A model generated the notes under the pieces. The model saw only the letters and a program-made list of their open reading frames with translations, ran no database searches and was not told where the DNA came from. Of a DNA stretch of 64,000 nucleotides, positions 37,946-47,352 are shown piece after piece. A program made the translations under genes and the position numbers. The stretch comes from Kribbella soli (lineage in GTDB: Bacteria; Actinomycetota; Actinomycetes; Propionibacteriales; Kribbellaceae): assembly GCF_004331345.1 (NCBI RefSeq), contig NZ_SJJZ01000002.1, positions 558,001 to 622,000 of the forward strand, read 5' to 3'. Each line of letters begins with the position of its first letter. Position 1 is the stretch's first letter.

Positions 37946-38314
37946 TCATTGGGCGCCGGTCAGGTCCGGGCGGAGCGCGACCGCTCCGTGCAGGTACACG
38001 TGCTGGATCTTGTCCCGCGACCGCGGCGTCTCGGTGTGCACCATCAGCCGCACCACCCGCGGCAGCGCGTGCGGCACCGGGATCTCCTGCATGCACATCA
38101 GCGGTACGTCGGTGAGCCCGATCTGCCGGCCCGCGACCGCGGGGAATTCCGAACGCAGGTCCGACGTGACGGTGAACAGGATGCTGATCAGATCCTCGTT
38201 CTCCAGATCGTTCGCCTCCAGGACCGCCTTCACCAGCTCCGCGGACCGCTCGAGCAGGTGCTCGCGCTCGTCCACGTCCAGCTGGGTGGCACCCCGGATC
38301 GCCCGTACCGCCAC
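37946..38314 (-). CDS. aroH: Chorismate mutase, AroH class
   Basis: A 122-residue trimeric-type mutase converting chorismate to prephenate. The AroH fold markers are clear: VRAIRGATQLD (active-site Arg), a DLISILFTVTSDLRSEFPA region, PLMCMQEIPV and VRLMVHTE near the end. GTG start at 38314 behind TAAGGAGG. It directly precedes tyrA. Confidence 0.96.
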   Translation of the reverse strand: MAVRAIRGATQLDVDEREHLLERSAELVKAVLEANDLENEDLISILFTVTSDLRSEFPAVAGRQIGLTDVPLMCMQEIPVPHALPRVVRLMVHTETPRSRDKIQHVYLHGAVALRPDLTGAQ

Positions 38315-38344
38315 GTCCGCCTCCTTAGATCTTGTCCCCCAACC

Positions 38345-39205
38345 CTAGGCCAGAGTAGTCAAAGAGTGGACAGCCGTCTCAGCGGCGTCGACCGTCTGCT
38401 CCAGCAGCAGCGCGATCGTCATCGGCCCGACCCCGCCCGGGACCGGCGTGATCAGCCGGGCCACCTCGGACGCCTCCGCGAAGTGCACGTCACCGACATT
38501 GCCCTCGTTGTACCCGGCGTCGACCACGACCGCGCCCGGCTTCAGCCAGTCGCCGCGGACGAAGTTCGCCTTGCCGACCGCGGCGATCACCACGTCGGCG
38601 GTCCGGACCAGCTCCGGCAGGTCCCGGGTCCGGGAGTGCGCGTACGTGACGGTGGCATTCGATGCCAGCAGCAACATGCCGGCCGGCTTACCGAGGATCG
38701 GGCTGCGGCCGATCACGACCGCGTGCGCCCCTTCGAGCGGTACGTCGTACGCCGCCAGCAGCCGCATGATCCCGCCGGGCGTGGCCGACCGGAACCCGGG
38801 ATCGCCGAAGGCCATCGCCGCGAACGACCGCATCGTCACGCCGTCGACGTCCTTCGCCGGGTCGATGGCCTCGAACGCGGCCCGCTCGTCGATCTGCGGC
38901 GGCACCGGGTGCTGCAGCAGGATCCCGTGCACGGCCGGGTCGTCGGACAGCTTGGTGATCTCCGCGACCAGCTCCGCGGTGGTCGTCTCGGCCGGCAGTA
39001 CGACGCTCAGCGACGCGATCCCGGCCTTCTTCGAGCGGTTCTGCTTCATCCGCACGTACGTCGCCGACGCCGGGTCGTCACCGACCAGTACGGTCGCCAG
39101 ACACGGCTGTACGCCGTACTGCTCCTGCAGGACCCGCGCTCGTTCGGCGGCCTTGGCGACCATGTCGGCGGCGAGGTCGGTCCCGATCATCAGTTCTGCG
39201 CTCAT
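38345..39205 (-). CDS. folD: Methylenetetrahydrofolate dehydrogenase/cyclohydrolase FolD
   Basis: A 286-residue bifunctional one-carbon enzyme. Visible marks: YVRMKQNRSKKAGI with the catalytic Lys, GILLQHPVP, the PATPGGIMRLL region (here SATPGGIMRLL), the NAD(P) motif VIGRSPILGKPAGMLLL and the C-terminal TPVPGGVGPMTIA. ATG at 39205. It ends 30 bases before aroH, so it may lead the aromatic operon here. Confidence 0.97.
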   Translation of the reverse strand: MSAELMIGTDLAADMVAKAAERARVLQEQYGVQPCLATVLVGDDPASATYVRMKQNRSKKAGIASLSVVLPAETTTAELVAEITKLSDDPAVHGILLQHPVPPQIDERAAFEAIDPAKDVDGVTMRSFAAMAFGDPGFRSATPGGIMRLLAAYDVPLEGAHAVVIGRSPILGKPAGMLLLASNATVTYAHSRTRDLPELVRTADVVIAAVGKANFVRGDWLKPGAVVVDAGYNEGNVGDVHFAEASEVARLITPVPGGVGPMTIALLLEQTVDAAETAVHSLTTLA

Positions 39206-39372
39206 CTGCGCACTCCTCTGCGTTCGAAGTGTGCCCAGGCGCGCGGCGAAGCCGGATGGCAGACCGTTCCCCGGTGGTCGTCCACCTCAGCGCCAGTCGC
39301 GGTCCGCTGCCAGAATACCGACCCAGCCCCGTCGGAACGGCCGCGAGCCATCGATCCGGTCCTGGATCGGGC

Positions 39373-39437
39373 CCAACTTTGAGAAGCCACCGATCATTTC
39401 GCGGCCCCAGAAATGATCGGTGGCTTCTCAAAGTTGG
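39373..39437. repeat. 28-bp perfect inverted repeat (long hairpin) between operons
   Basis: Arms 39373-39400 and 39410-39437 are exactly complementary over 28 bases around a 9-base loop (GCGGCCCCA); the arms contain ACTTTGAGAAGCCACC. It lies 29 bases after the membrane-protein gene ending at 39466 and about 170 bases before folD, so it would end minus-strand transcription from the proteasome operon. No T tract follows. A smaller 6-bp hairpin lies at 39447-39461. The length and moderate GC are unusual for a plain terminator here. Confidence 0.85.
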
Positions 39438-39465
39438 CGGGGTGCGGCACTCGCGGAGTGCGGCC

Positions 39466-40272
39466 TCAGCTGTGATGTGCTGGGTCGGTAGGGGCGATCG
39501 TGGTGGATGCGCCCAAGGGCAGGGACTCGAGTTGTGCCGCCTCAGCCGCATCGATCAGGCCGCGCTCGCGCAGGCGTGCGATCGCCCGTCGACGCTCACT
39601 GAGCAGCTTGTCCCGTTCTTTGGATTCGAGCGCCTCGACCAGCCCGGTTGCCAGCTTCAGGTCCGGCGTCCCGATGGGGCGAAAGTTCCTCGGGACCGGG
39701 ACCCGGCGCCCGCGGGAGAAGAGCAGCACGGCGGCGAGTAGTGCGGCGGCGAGCCCGGCGGCTGCCCAGACCGGGATCGACGGCGCGGCGAAGGCGTCGA
39801 CCCCTCGCTCGCTCACGAGCTGCCCCAGAGCGAGAGCACCGCAGGCGACAGTCGCCACCAGATAGCCGACCTCCTTGGCATCCCGGTGACGGTCCGTCCG
39901 CAACCACCGGACGGCCACCGCCAGGACGCCGACCAGCACCACGGCGAAACACCACGACGTCAGCGGTACGCCGAGGTCGTTGTCGAGCGGATCCGCCGTG
40001 CCCGTTCGCACAGTCCGGCCACCGGACGTACTGAACATGTCGCCGCCGAGTGTGCTGACCCCGCCGACGAGCGCGAACAGGAACGCCGTGTGGACAGCCC
40101 AGCTGAGGAAGGCCCGGGGCGTCGGGCCCTCGACCCGCTCGTAACCGAGAACGCGCAGAACGTCGTCGTGATTCTTCAGCACGTACAGGTCGAGGTCACT
40201 CAACCGCAGGCCGTACGAAGGGACCGTCTTGGACCAGGTCCGGACGTTGATCGTCTGATTCGCCTTGGCCAT
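39466..40272 (-). CDS. Multi-span membrane protein of unknown function
   Basis: A 268-residue protein from ATG 40272 (GGTGAGGA upstream). The soluble N-terminal part (MAKANQTINVRTWSKTVPSYGLRLSDLDLYVLKN) is followed by four hydrophobic helices (AFLSWAVHTAFLFALVGGVSTL; WCFAVVLVGVLAVAVRWL; VGYLVATVACGALALGQLV; VWAAAGLAAALLAAVLLFS) and a basic cytoplasmic tail with a coiled-coil-like stretch (ALESKERDKLLSERRRAIARLRERG). No family recognised. It follows the proteasome/Nudix genes by 80 bases. Confidence 0.7.
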   Translation of the reverse strand: MAKANQTINVRTWSKTVPSYGLRLSDLDLYVLKNHDDVLRVLGYERVEGPTPRAFLSWAVHTAFLFALVGGVSTLGGDMFSTSGGRTVRTGTADPLDNDLGVPLTSWCFAVVLVGVLAVAVRWLRTDRHRDAKEVGYLVATVACGALALGQLVSERGVDAFAAPSIPVWAAAGLAAALLAAVLLFSRGRRVPVPRNFRPIGTPDLKLATGLVEALESKERDKLLSERRRAIARLRERGLIDAAEAAQLESLPLGASTTIAPTDPAHHS

Positions 40273-40352
40273 GGAGTCCTCACCCGCCGGAAGTTCGTCA
40301 CGGTCGTGCAGCATCGGATTCGCGGTCCGGCACAGAATAGCGGCGGGACGAG

Positions 40353-40961
40353 TCAGAGCAGGCCGGCGTGGTCGAGCGCGAGGTAGGCCGCGTCGACTCC
40401 GGTCATCGCACCGGGTGTGCGCAACTCGGCACGGAACGCGTCCACGGACAGCTCGACCGGGACACAGTCCTCGGCCTCGTCCAGCTGCTGCTTCCCGTCC
40501 GGCCGGCACCCCCGCGCGATCGCGACGTACTTCCGGTACGTCGAGGACGCACCGGACCACTGCCAGCCGACCACGTCCAGCGTCTCGCAGGTGTAGCCGG
40601 TCTCCTCCTCGAGCTCCCGCGCACCCGCGACGGCCACGTCCTCGTCGGCCTCCACCAAGCCGCCGGGCAGGTTCGTGACCACGCTGTCCGGACCGGCCCG
40701 GAACATCCGGATCGTGACGATCCGGCCTTCCGGTGTCAGCGGCAAGACGGTGATCCCAGTCGCCATGCCGCCCTCGGGCCCGAGGACGTCCCATTCGACC
40801 TCGCGGCCGTCGGGCATCCGGTACCGCCGCAGTCGCACGGTGAGGAACCGCTGGAACCCGGGCTCCTCCCCAAGCAACTCCCACGGCGCTGGATCGGCGG
40901 GCCGAGAAAGCTCAGCCGCCACCTCGTCGGTGGCGGCTGAGTTCTCGATCTGGTCCGTCAC
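40353..40961 (-). CDS. Nudix hydrolase (ADP-ribose pyrophosphatase-like)
   Basis: A 202-residue hydrolase with a complete Nudix box ([24 protein letters not shown]-x5-E-x7-REL-x-EE-x-G). The following [21 protein letters not shown] and the EDCVPVELS element resemble ADP-sugar pyrophosphatases. GTG start at 40961 overlaps the prcA stop (GTGA), so it is coupled to the proteasome alpha subunit. In related genomes pafA usually follows prcA; here this enzyme does. Confidence 0.88.
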   Translation of the reverse strand: MTDQIENSAATDEVAAELSRPADPAPWELLGEEPGFQRFLTVRLRRYRMPDGREVEWDVLGPEGGMATGITVLPLTPEGRIVTIRMFRAGPDSVVTNLPGGLVEADEDVAVAGARELEEETGYTCETLDVVGWQWSGASSTYRKYVAIARGCRPDGKQQLDEAEDCVPVELSVDAFRAELRTPGAMTGVDAAYLALDHAGLL

Positions 40962-41812
40962 AGCGGACGGTCGTCGTCGGGATCCTCCGGCGGCGCGATC
41001 GGTGCGTCGTCGACCGGCGGAGCGACCGGGGTGTCACCCGCAGCTGACTCGCTGGAGTCATCCGCGTCCGAGTCAGCGCTCGTGTCGGCGTCGGACTTCT
41101 CGTCGACCGCCGGGCTGGACTCGCTCAGGATGCGGGCCAGCGTCTCCTCGGAGATGCGCTTGAACTTGCGCACCTGGGTCCGGGTCCGGTCCAGGACGGC
41201 GACCTCGAGCTGGTCCGGCGTCAGCTCCCGGACCTCGGTGCCGTCGTGGCCCAGCGCGTCCACCGCGAGCCGGAGTGCACCGGCCAGCGAGATGCCCTCG
41301 GTGTAGTGCTCGCCGATGTACTCCGCGACGGTGTCGGCCGCGCCGCCCATCACGGCGTACCCGCGGACGTCCGCGATCGAGCCGTCGTAGGTGAGCCGGT
41401 AGATCTGGTCGTCGGCCACGCCGACGCCGACCTCGGCGACCAGGATCTCGACCTCGAGCGGCTTCTCGCCGCCGGAGGAGAAGATCGCGCCGAGGGTCTG
41501 CGCATACGCGTTGGCCAGCGCCCGGCCGGTGACGTCGCGCCGGTCGTAGGAGTACCCGCGCATGTCGGCGAGCCGGACGCCGGCGATCCGCAGGTTCTCG
41601 AACTCGTTGTACCGGCCGACGGCGGCGAACGCCATCCGGTCGTAGATCTCGGCCACCTTGTGCAGGGCGGGCGAGCGGTTCTCCGCCACGAACAGGATGC
41701 CGTCGGCGTACTGCAGCGCGATCGCGCTGCGGCCCTTGGCGATGCCCTTGCGGGCGAAGTCGGCCCGGTCCCGCATCAGCTGCTCGGGCGAGACGTAGAA
41801 CGGAACGCTCAT
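40958..41812 (-). CDS. prcA: Proteasome alpha subunit
   Basis: A 284-residue structural ring subunit of the 20S proteasome ([30 protein letters not shown]-terminus, which gates entry). The core is standard ([59 protein letters not shown]). The C-terminal 60 residues are an acidic, low-complexity tail ([15 protein letters not shown]). Located after prcB with 37 bases between. Confidence 0.97.
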   Translation of the reverse strand: MSVPFYVSPEQLMRDRADFARKGIAKGRSAIALQYADGILFVAENRSPALHKVAEIYDRMAFAAVGRYNEFENLRIAGVRLADMRGYSYDRRDVTGRALANAYAQTLGAIFSSGGEKPLEVEILVAEVGVGVADDQIYRLTYDGSIADVRGYAVMGGAADTVAEYIGEHYTEGISLAGALRLAVDALGHDGTEVRELTPDQLEVAVLDRTRTQVRKFKRISEETLARILSESSPAVDEKSDADTSADSDADDSSESAAGDTPVAPPVDDAPIAPPEDPDDDRPL

Positions 41813-41849
41813 CGAAGGTGTCGTCCTCTAATCAGTCGATCGGGCAGGG

Positions 41850-42692
41850 TCAGGTCAGGGACGTCGCGGCGGGGCCGTCGGGGCGCTCGTGCCGCTGGGC
41901 CCAGGCCGCGTCGACGAGCGCCGCCACCTCGTCCTCCGGCAGCCGCCGGTAACCGTCCGCGGTGACCACGCCGACCACCGGGAAGATCCGGCGCAGCATG
42001 TCCGGGCCGCCGGTCGCCGAGTCGTCGTCGGCCGCGTCGATCAGCGACTGGATCGCCACCGTCGCGCAGTCGGTCTCGGACAGGTCCTCGCGGTACAGCT
42101 TCTTCAGCGCGCCGCGGGCGAACAGCGAGCCCGAACCGACGCTGTAGAAGTGGGTCTCCTCGTACCGGCCGCCGGTCGGGTCGTAGGAGAAGATCCGGCC
42201 GCCCTTGATGTCCTCGTCGTAGCCCGCGAACAGCGGCACCACGGTGAGGCCCTGCATGGCCATCGGCAGGTTGCCGCGGATCAGCGCGCTGAGCCGGTTG
42301 GCCTTGCCGTCGAGGCTGAGGGTGGCGCCCTCGAGCTTCTCGTAGTGCTCCAGCTCGACCTGGAACAACCGGACCATCTCGATCCCGAAGCCGGCCGAGC
42401 CGGCGAACGCGACCGCCGAGTACTCGTCGGCGGGGAACACCTTCTCGATATCACGCTGGGCGATGATGTTGCCCATCGTGGCCCGCCGGTCGCCGGCCAT
42501 CATCACGCCACCGGGGAAGGTGGCGGCGACGATCGTCGTACCGTGCGGGACTTCGCTGGACAGGTCACCCTGCCCCAGGGACCGTCGTCCGGGCAACAGG
42601 TCGGGCGCGTGCCCGGCCAGGAAGTCCATGAACGACGAGCCGCCTGGGGTCAGGAAGGCTTCCGGCAGCCGGCCGGAGGCATCAGATGTCAT
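41850..42692 (-). CDS. prcB: Proteasome beta subunit
   Basis: The catalytic subunit, 280 residues. A propeptide of 51 residues (from ATG 42692) ends before the nucleophile Thr in [22 protein letters not shown]; autocleavage would expose it. Later motifs include [26 protein letters not shown] and [14 protein letters not shown] at 42704 that overlaps the pup stop (GTGA) would add four residues and is an equally likely start. Confidence 0.97.
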   Translation of the reverse strand: MTSDASGRLPEAFLTPGGSSFMDFLAGHAPDLLPGRRSLGQGDLSSEVPHGTTIVAATFPGGVMMAGDRRATMGNIIAQRDIEKVFPADEYSAVAFAGSAGFGIEMVRLFQVELEHYEKLEGATLSLDGKANRLSALIRGNLPMAMQGLTVVPLFAGYDEDIKGGRIFSYDPTGGRYEETHFYSVGSGSLFARGALKKLYREDLSETDCATVAIQSLIDAADDDSATGGPDMLRRIFPVVGVVTADGYRRLPEDEVAALVDAAWAQRHERPDGPAATSLT

Positions 42693-42700
42693 CGAGCGGT

Positions 42701-42910
42701 TCACTCCCCACCCTTTTGCACGAATCCGCGGACGAACTCCTCGGCGTTCTCCTCGAGGACCTCGTCGATCTCGTCCAGGATCGAGTCGACGTCTTCGTCG
42801 AGCCGCTCTTTCCGCTCCTGGACGTCCTCCGACGCCTCGACCTGCTCGACCTCTTCCTCGGTCGACGAACGCTTCGGCTGCTTGTGCTGCTGACCGCCGT
42901 CCTTCGCCAT
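42701..42910 (-). CDS. pup: Prokaryotic ubiquitin-like protein Pup (genome-encoded C-terminal Glu)
   Basis: A 69-residue, Lys/Glu-rich, intrinsically disordered tag ([14 protein letters not shown]...), with the coiled-coil forming Arc-binding segment [23 protein letters not shown]. It ends FVQKGGE: the terminal Glu is encoded, whereas many actinobacterial Pups end in Gln and need Dop to deamidate them. Thus ligation by PafA would need no activation. The stop overlaps the possible GTG start of prcB. Confidence 0.97.
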   Translation of the reverse strand: MAKDGGQQHKQPKRSSTEEEVEQVEASEDVQERKERLDEDVDSILDEIDEVLEENAEEFVRGFVQKGGE

Positions 42911-42965
42911 GGCACACCTCCTAGAACCGCTGGGAGGGCCGCCCAACCGGCCCTCACTAGCGACC

Positions 42966-44486
42966 CTACCCGGCGGCACCCCCAGTAATGGTGCGAACCA
43001 GGTCACTTGCGGTGTCGCATTGGTCAAGAAGTGCCCCGACATGCGCTTTCGTGCCTCGCAGCGGGTCGAGGGTCGGGATCCGCTGCAGCGACTCCTTGCC
43101 GGGCAGATCGAAGATCACCGAGTCCCAGGAGGCGGCCGCGACCTGCGGCGCGTACTGCTGCATGCACCGGCCGCGGAAGTACGCCCGGGTGTCGGTCGGC
43201 GGGTGCGCGACGGCCATCCGGATCTCCTCGTCGGTGACGATCCGCTGCATCCGGCCGGATTTCACCAACTTGTAATACAGACCCTTGTCCGGGCGCAGGT
43301 CGGCGTACTGCAGGTCGACCAGGTGCAGCTTGGGGTCGTCCCACTCGAGGGCGTCGCGGTCGCGGTAGGACTGGAGCAGTTTGTACTTCGCGACCCAGTC
43401 GAGCTGGTCGGACAGCTTCATCGGATCGATGGCGAGCTGGTCGAGCACCTGCTCCCAGCGGTGCAGCACGTCCTTGGTCTGCCGGTCCGCGTCGTCGCCG
43501 TACTTGTCCTCGACGTACTTGCGGGCCTGCTCCAGGTACTCCGTCTGGAGCTGGACGGCGGTGATCTTGCGGCCGTCCTTGAGCGTCAGGAGGTGCGTGC
43601 AGGACGGGTCGTGGCTGACCTCGTGCAGCGCCGTCACCGGCCGGTCGACGCTGAGGTCGTCGGTGAGCCAGCCGTCCTCGATCATCGCCAGCACCAGCGA
43701 CGTCGTCCCGACCTTCAGGTACGACGAGATCTCGGACAGGTTCGCGTCGCCGATGATCACGTGCAGCCGGCGGTAGCGATCCGGGTTCGCGTGCGGCTCG
43801 TCGCGGGTGTTGATGATCGGCCGCTTCAGCGTCGTCTCCAGGCCGACCTCGACCTCGAAGTAGTCGGCCCGCTGGCTGATCTGGAAGCCGTGCGCCGCGC
43901 CGTCCTGTCCGATGCCGACCCGGCCGGCGCCGGTGACCACCTGACGGCTCACGAAGAACGGTGTCAAGTGCCGCACGATCGACGCGAACGGCGTCGACCG
44001 GCGCATCAGGTAGTTCTCGTGCGAACCGTACGACGCGCCCTTGTTGTCGGTGTTGTTCTTGTAGAGGTTCAGCTGCGGCGCCCCGGGGATCAGGCGGGCC
44101 TGCCGCGCGCCCTCCATGATCACCAGCTCGCCGGCCTTGTCCCACACCACCGCGTCCCGCGGGTTGGTGGTCTCGGGCGCCGAGTACTCCGGGTGGGCGT
44201 GGTCGACGTACAACCGGGCGCCGTTGGTGAGGATCACGTTCGCCAGGCCGGTCTCCTCGTCGGTGAGTTGGCTGGAGTCCGCCACCTCCCGGCTGAGGTC
44301 GAATCCTCGCGCGTCCCGCAGCGGGTGCTCCTCGTCGAAGTCCCACCGGGTCTTGCGCGCGAGCGGCTGCGTCTGCGCATAGCCGTTGACCACCTGGCTC
44401 GAGGTCAGCATCGGGTTCGCCCCGGGCTGGCCCGGCACCGAGATCCCGAACTCGGTCTCGGTACCCATGATCCGCCGAACACTCAT
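42966..44486 (-). CDS. dop: Depupylase/deamidase Dop
   Basis: A 506-residue carboxylate-amine-ligase-fold enzyme. It begins [16 protein letters not shown] with the ATP/Mg-binding GTETEFG, then the Dop-loop region (about 38-80), [28 protein letters not shown], and [29 protein letters not shown]. Since Pup here already ends in Glu, its main task would be to remove Pup from substrates. It precedes pup by 55 bases. Confidence 0.96.
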   Translation of the reverse strand: MSVRRIMGTETEFGISVPGQPGANPMLTSSQVVNGYAQTQPLARKTRWDFDEEHPLRDARGFDLSREVADSSQLTDEETGLANVILTNGARLYVDHAHPEYSAPETTNPRDAVVWDKAGELVIMEGARQARLIPGAPQLNLYKNNTDNKGASYGSHENYLMRRSTPFASIVRHLTPFFVSRQVVTGAGRVGIGQDGAAHGFQISQRADYFEVEVGLETTLKRPIINTRDEPHANPDRYRRLHVIIGDANLSEISSYLKVGTTSLVLAMIEDGWLTDDLSVDRPVTALHEVSHDPSCTHLLTLKDGRKITAVQLQTEYLEQARKYVEDKYGDDADRQTKDVLHRWEQVLDQLAIDPMKLSDQLDWVAKYKLLQSYRDRDALEWDDPKLHLVDLQYADLRPDKGLYYKLVKSGRMQRIVTDEEIRMAVAHPPTDTRAYFRGRCMQQYAPQVAAASWDSVIFDLPGKESLQRIPTLDPLRGTKAHVGALLDQCDTASDLVRTITGGAAG

Positions 44487-44567
44487 GCAGCCGAGCCTAC
44501 GCGGTGCCGACGACTAAAGGGCTTGCTGTGTCCACAGGGTTACCGTGAAACTGCGCGGGTGGACGAG

Positions 44568-45053
44568 ATGGTGGCGATTCTGGACGAGGACAACCATGTC
44601 ACCGGGGCGGTGCCACGGTCGGTGATGCGGCGCGACAACCTGCGTCACTCCGCGACGGGTGTCGTCGTACTGAATCCGGCCGGACAGATCTACGTGCACC
44701 GGCGGACGGCGACGAAGGACGTGTATCCGGGCCGGTACGACTTCGCCGCCGGTGGGGTCGTCGCGGCCGGTGAGGATCCGTTCCATGCCGTCGTACGGGA
44801 GCTGGACGAGGAGCTCGGGATCGCCGGTGTGGAGCTGACGCGGTTGCCGGAGGGCGACTACGCCGACGAGAACACCCGGTACCACGCGTACCTGTACACG
44901 TGTGTCTGGGACGGCCCGGTGCGGCATCAGCCGGAAGAGGTCGCCTGGGGCGCGTGGATGTCGCCGGCCGAGCTCGTGGCCAAGTTCGACGAGTGGTCGT
45001 TCATGCCGGATGCGCTGGCGCTGCTCGGTCCGTACGTGCGGAGCTTGGTATGA
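44568..45053 (+). CDS. Nudix hydrolase (IDI-like)
   Basis: A 161-residue Nudix protein, divergent from dop. The box is intact (GVVAAGEDPFHAVVRELDEELGI) and the layout (YVHRRTATKDVYPGRYDFAAGG; YLYTCVWDGPVRHQPEEVAWGAWMSPAEL) matches the isopentenyl-diphosphate-isomerase-like Nudix group; the substrate is unknown. ATG 44568 behind GGTGGA; GTG 44559 is an alternative. Stop overlaps the next gene (ATGA). Confidence 0.88.
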   Translation: MVAILDEDNHVTGAVPRSVMRRDNLRHSATGVVVLNPAGQIYVHRRTATKDVYPGRYDFAAGGVVAAGEDPFHAVVRELDEELGIAGVELTRLPEGDYADENTRYHAYLYTCVWDGPVRHQPEEVAWGAWMSPAELVAKFDEWSFMPDALALLGPYVRSLV

Positions 45054-45790
45054 CGATTGTCGAGGGGTGGGACAGCCACGCCTGGATCGACGGGCCGTGG
45101 ATCCACCGGGCACCGCGTCGCGCGGAGGTCCGTCCGCGGCTGCTCGCCGAGGCGACGCTCCTCCCCTGGCTCGCGCCACAGCTCCCGCTGCCGGTCCCGG
45201 TACCTGAGCTGACAGCAGACGGCGTACGCCACCTGCTGCTCCCCGGCGAACCGTTCACCGACGGCGGCGTCGAGACAGGCCGGGCGCTCGGTGCCTTCCT
45301 GAAGGCGTTGCACGCGGTCGACACCGCGGAGGCCGTGGAGTACGGCGCATTGGACGCAGCGACCGCTACAGCGGAGAAGACGGCCGCTCTGGGCGAGTTC
45401 CGCGACCAGGTCGTGCCGTTGCTCCCGGTAGAGGTCCGGAGCACGGCGCTCGAGTTGCTCGACCGCGTCGCGAACGTCAGAACCGCGTTGGTCCACTGCG
45501 ACTTCGGTCCGGACCACATCCTGATGACCGACGGACAGATCACCGGAATCATCGACTGGACCGACGCGGTCATCGGCGACCCTGCCCTCGACCTCTGCTG
45601 GCCCCTCAACGGCGCGCCGGAGGCCGTGGCCGCCGGGGTGCTCGAGGTCTACCAACCAGCCCCCGACCTGGTCGAACGCTCCAGGGACTGGGCGCGCCTC
45701 TCCCCCTGGTACGGCATCCATCGCGGCCTGCTCCTCGACCTGCCCGGCGACGTCGAGACCGGACTGGCGGAGATCGTCGCCGCGCTGTGA
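45050..45790 (+). CDS. Aminoglycoside phosphotransferase-family kinase-like protein
   Basis: A 246-residue protein with the APH/choline-kinase-like catalytic block: Brenner motif TALVHCDFGPDHILMTDGQITGIIDWTDAVIGDPALDL, holding catalytic Asp, Asn-equivalent His and the Mg-binding Asp (IDW). The N-terminal lobe is short and an LHAVDT helix (LGAFLKALHAVDTAEA) is visible. It overlaps the Nudix gene by four bases. Substrate unknown; such proteins rarely act on antibiotics in soil actinobacteria. Confidence 0.85.
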   Translation: MTIVEGWDSHAWIDGPWIHRAPRRAEVRPRLLAEATLLPWLAPQLPLPVPVPELTADGVRHLLLPGEPFTDGGVETGRALGAFLKALHAVDTAEAVEYGALDAATATAEKTAALGEFRDQVVPLLPVEVRSTALELLDRVANVRTALVHCDFGPDHILMTDGQITGIIDWTDAVIGDPALDLCWPLNGAPEAVAAGVLEVYQPAPDLVERSRDWARLSPWYGIHRGLLLDLPGDVETGLAEIVAAL

Positions 45791-45793
45791 TGC

Positions 45794-45817
45794 AACCACT
45801 TGGCATGCGGCCGGTCA
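45794..45817 (+). promoter_or_regulatory. Candidate ECF-type promoter before the second sigma gene
   Basis: AACC at 45794-45797 and GTCA at 45814-45817 are 16 bases apart, the form expected for an ECF sigma promoter. Transcription would begin near 45825-45827, close to a GTG at 45827, so a leaderless start is possible for the sigma gene. Motif match by eye only. Confidence 0.35.
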
Positions 45818-45862
45818 TTAGGTGATGTGAAGATCATCCTGACTGACGATACGGAGCCGTCG

Positions 45863-46471
45863 ATGGGATCCGCAGGCGGCGGATCAGCGAGCGATCCGGG
45901 CTCGGACCAGGAGCTGTGGGAGCGGTTGCGCGCCGGGGACCATTTCGCCCTCGGCGAGCTCTTCGACCGGTACGCCGACGCCGTACGGGCGTTCGCGTTC
46001 CGGCGGACCGCCTCCTGGAGCACCGCCGACGACGTGGTGCAGGCAACGTTCCTGAGCACCTGGCGGCGGTTCGAGCGCAATCCACCGGGGCCGCTGACCG
46101 GATCGAGCGCTCGCGGCTGGCTGCTCGTCGTGGCCGGCAACGAGTGCCGGACGCTGGCCCGGACGGCGAGCCGCTTGCGGAACCTCGTCGATCGCCTGCC
46201 CGGTCCCGCACCCGATGACGACCATGCGCCGGACGTCGCCCGCCGCCTGGACGACGAGCTGCGGATGTCGGCGATCCGTCGCGCCGTCGCGAAGCTACCC
46301 CGGCACGAACGCGAGACGCTCGAGCTCGTCGTCTGGTCCGGTCTGACCACCTCCGAGGCGGCGGAAGCTCTCGGCGTACCGATCGGGACCGTCAAGGCCC
46401 GGCTGCATCGCACCCGTCGCCGTTTCCCCGACCTGCTCACCCGGGTCGCACTCAACGAGGAGCTCTCATGA
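45863..46471 (+). CDS. ECF RNA polymerase sigma factor
   Basis: A 202-residue sigma factor. Region 2 spans about residues 15-80 (ELWERLRAGDHFALGELFDRYADAVRAFAFRRT; ADDVVQATFLSTWRRF) and region 4 about 125-180 (LPRHERETLELVVWSGLTTSEAAEALGVPIGTVKARLHRTRRRF). ATG 45863 has GGAG seven bases before; GTG 45827 would add 12 residues. The stop overlaps the next gene (ATGA), whose product is the likely regulator. Confidence 0.9.
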   Translation: MGSAGGGSASDPGSDQELWERLRAGDHFALGELFDRYADAVRAFAFRRTASWSTADDVVQATFLSTWRRFERNPPGPLTGSSARGWLLVVAGNECRTLARTASRLRNLVDRLPGPAPDDDHAPDVARRLDDELRMSAIRRAVAKLPRHERETLELVVWSGLTTSEAAEALGVPIGTVKARLHRTRRRFPDLLTRVALNEELS

Positions 46472-47352
46472 ACACCGAACTCGAACCGCCGCGCGTTGCA
46501 CCGCTGAGCGCCGCCGAGCGCTCCCGGATGCGCAGCCAGCTGATGGAGCGGACCCGGCCCGCCACCCGGCGCCCGGCGCGGCACTGGGTCGCCCCGATGG
46601 TCGGCGTCGGAGCCGTCGCGGCCGTGGTCGCCGGCACGCTGGTCGTCACCCAGAACTCGCCCGATGAACCGGGCGCGGCCGGTGGGTCGACACCGCTCGC
46701 CTCGCCCGAGGCCAAGGTCGGGGTCGACCTCGGCGCGGTGCCGCAGGGCGACGTGGCCAAGATCGTCGCCGACTGCCAGTTCCCGGGCGAGACAGGTCCT
46801 GCCCAGCTCGTCTGGAGCCGTCACGTCCGGGGCATCACCAAGGACAGCAGCACGCTGGTGGCACTCGCGCTGAACACCCAGCGCGCCACTGCCACCAGCG
46901 CGCCGCCCACCGCGACCCGCGGTGGTCGCAAGCCCGGGTCGGGAGGAGCACCCGCCAGCGCCAAGCTCGGGTACCGGTTCTGCCAGACACGCATCCCACC
47001 GAGCGGCGAACTCGGCGCGGTCGGAGCCGTCGGACGGGTCGAGGACAAGGCCTGGCGGACCCAGGCAACGGCGCAGCGCGGTCTGGTGGCACTCGGCGGT
47101 TCGGACAGCGACTTCACGAACAACCTCACCACGTTGCAGGCGTGGCGGCTCTACCGGGCGCATCCGGACGTCGCCAAGGTCGAGGCCCGCTACGTGCTGG
47201 ACCGGAAGACCGGCCCGTGGACGAACGGGGTCGTCGACGGCGGCTTCGCCTATGTCGAGGTCCAGGCGAACGGGAAGTTCAGGCTCGGTCAGCCACTCAA
47301 GACCGAGGTCCGTGCGTTCGACGCCCTGGGCCGGCCGGTACCGGTCGGCTAG
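46468..47352 (+). CDS. Membrane-anchored putative anti-sigma partner (CU044_5270-like)
   Basis: A 294-residue protein coupled to the sigma gene. Residues 1-45 are cytoplasmic, with a helix LSAAERSRMRSQLMERTRP. One transmembrane helix follows (VAPMVGVGAVAAVVAGTLVV), then a 230-residue external domain with two Cys (DCQFPGE and FCQTRIP), which could form a disulfide. No zinc anti-sigma motif. Topology and coupling mirror the pair at 882-2797, though the external domains differ. It overlaps the next, convergent gene by four bases. Confidence 0.75.
   Translation: MNTELEPPRVAPLSAAERSRMRSQLMERTRPATRRPARHWVAPMVGVGAVAAVVAGTLVVTQNSPDEPGAAGGSTPLASPEAKVGVDLGAVPQGDVAKIVADCQFPGETGPAQLVWSRHVRGITKDSSTLVALALNTQRATATSAPPTATRGGRKPGSGGAPASAKLGYRFCQTRIPPSGELGAVGAVGRVEDKAWRTQATAQRGLVALGGSDSDFTNNLTTLQAWRLYRAHPDVAKVEARYVLDRKTGPWTNGVVDGGFAYVEVQANGKFRLGQPLKTEVRAFDALGRPVPVG

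Noticed and set aside
42909..45053. Very long plus-strand frame opposite dop and pup
   Set aside because: It is open only because of high GC; its real coding part is the Nudix gene from about 44568, and dop on the other strand is clear.
45050..45790. Antibiotic-resistance phosphotransferase
   Set aside because: The APH fold is shared by many kinases; nothing in the sequence or context points to aminoglycosides.
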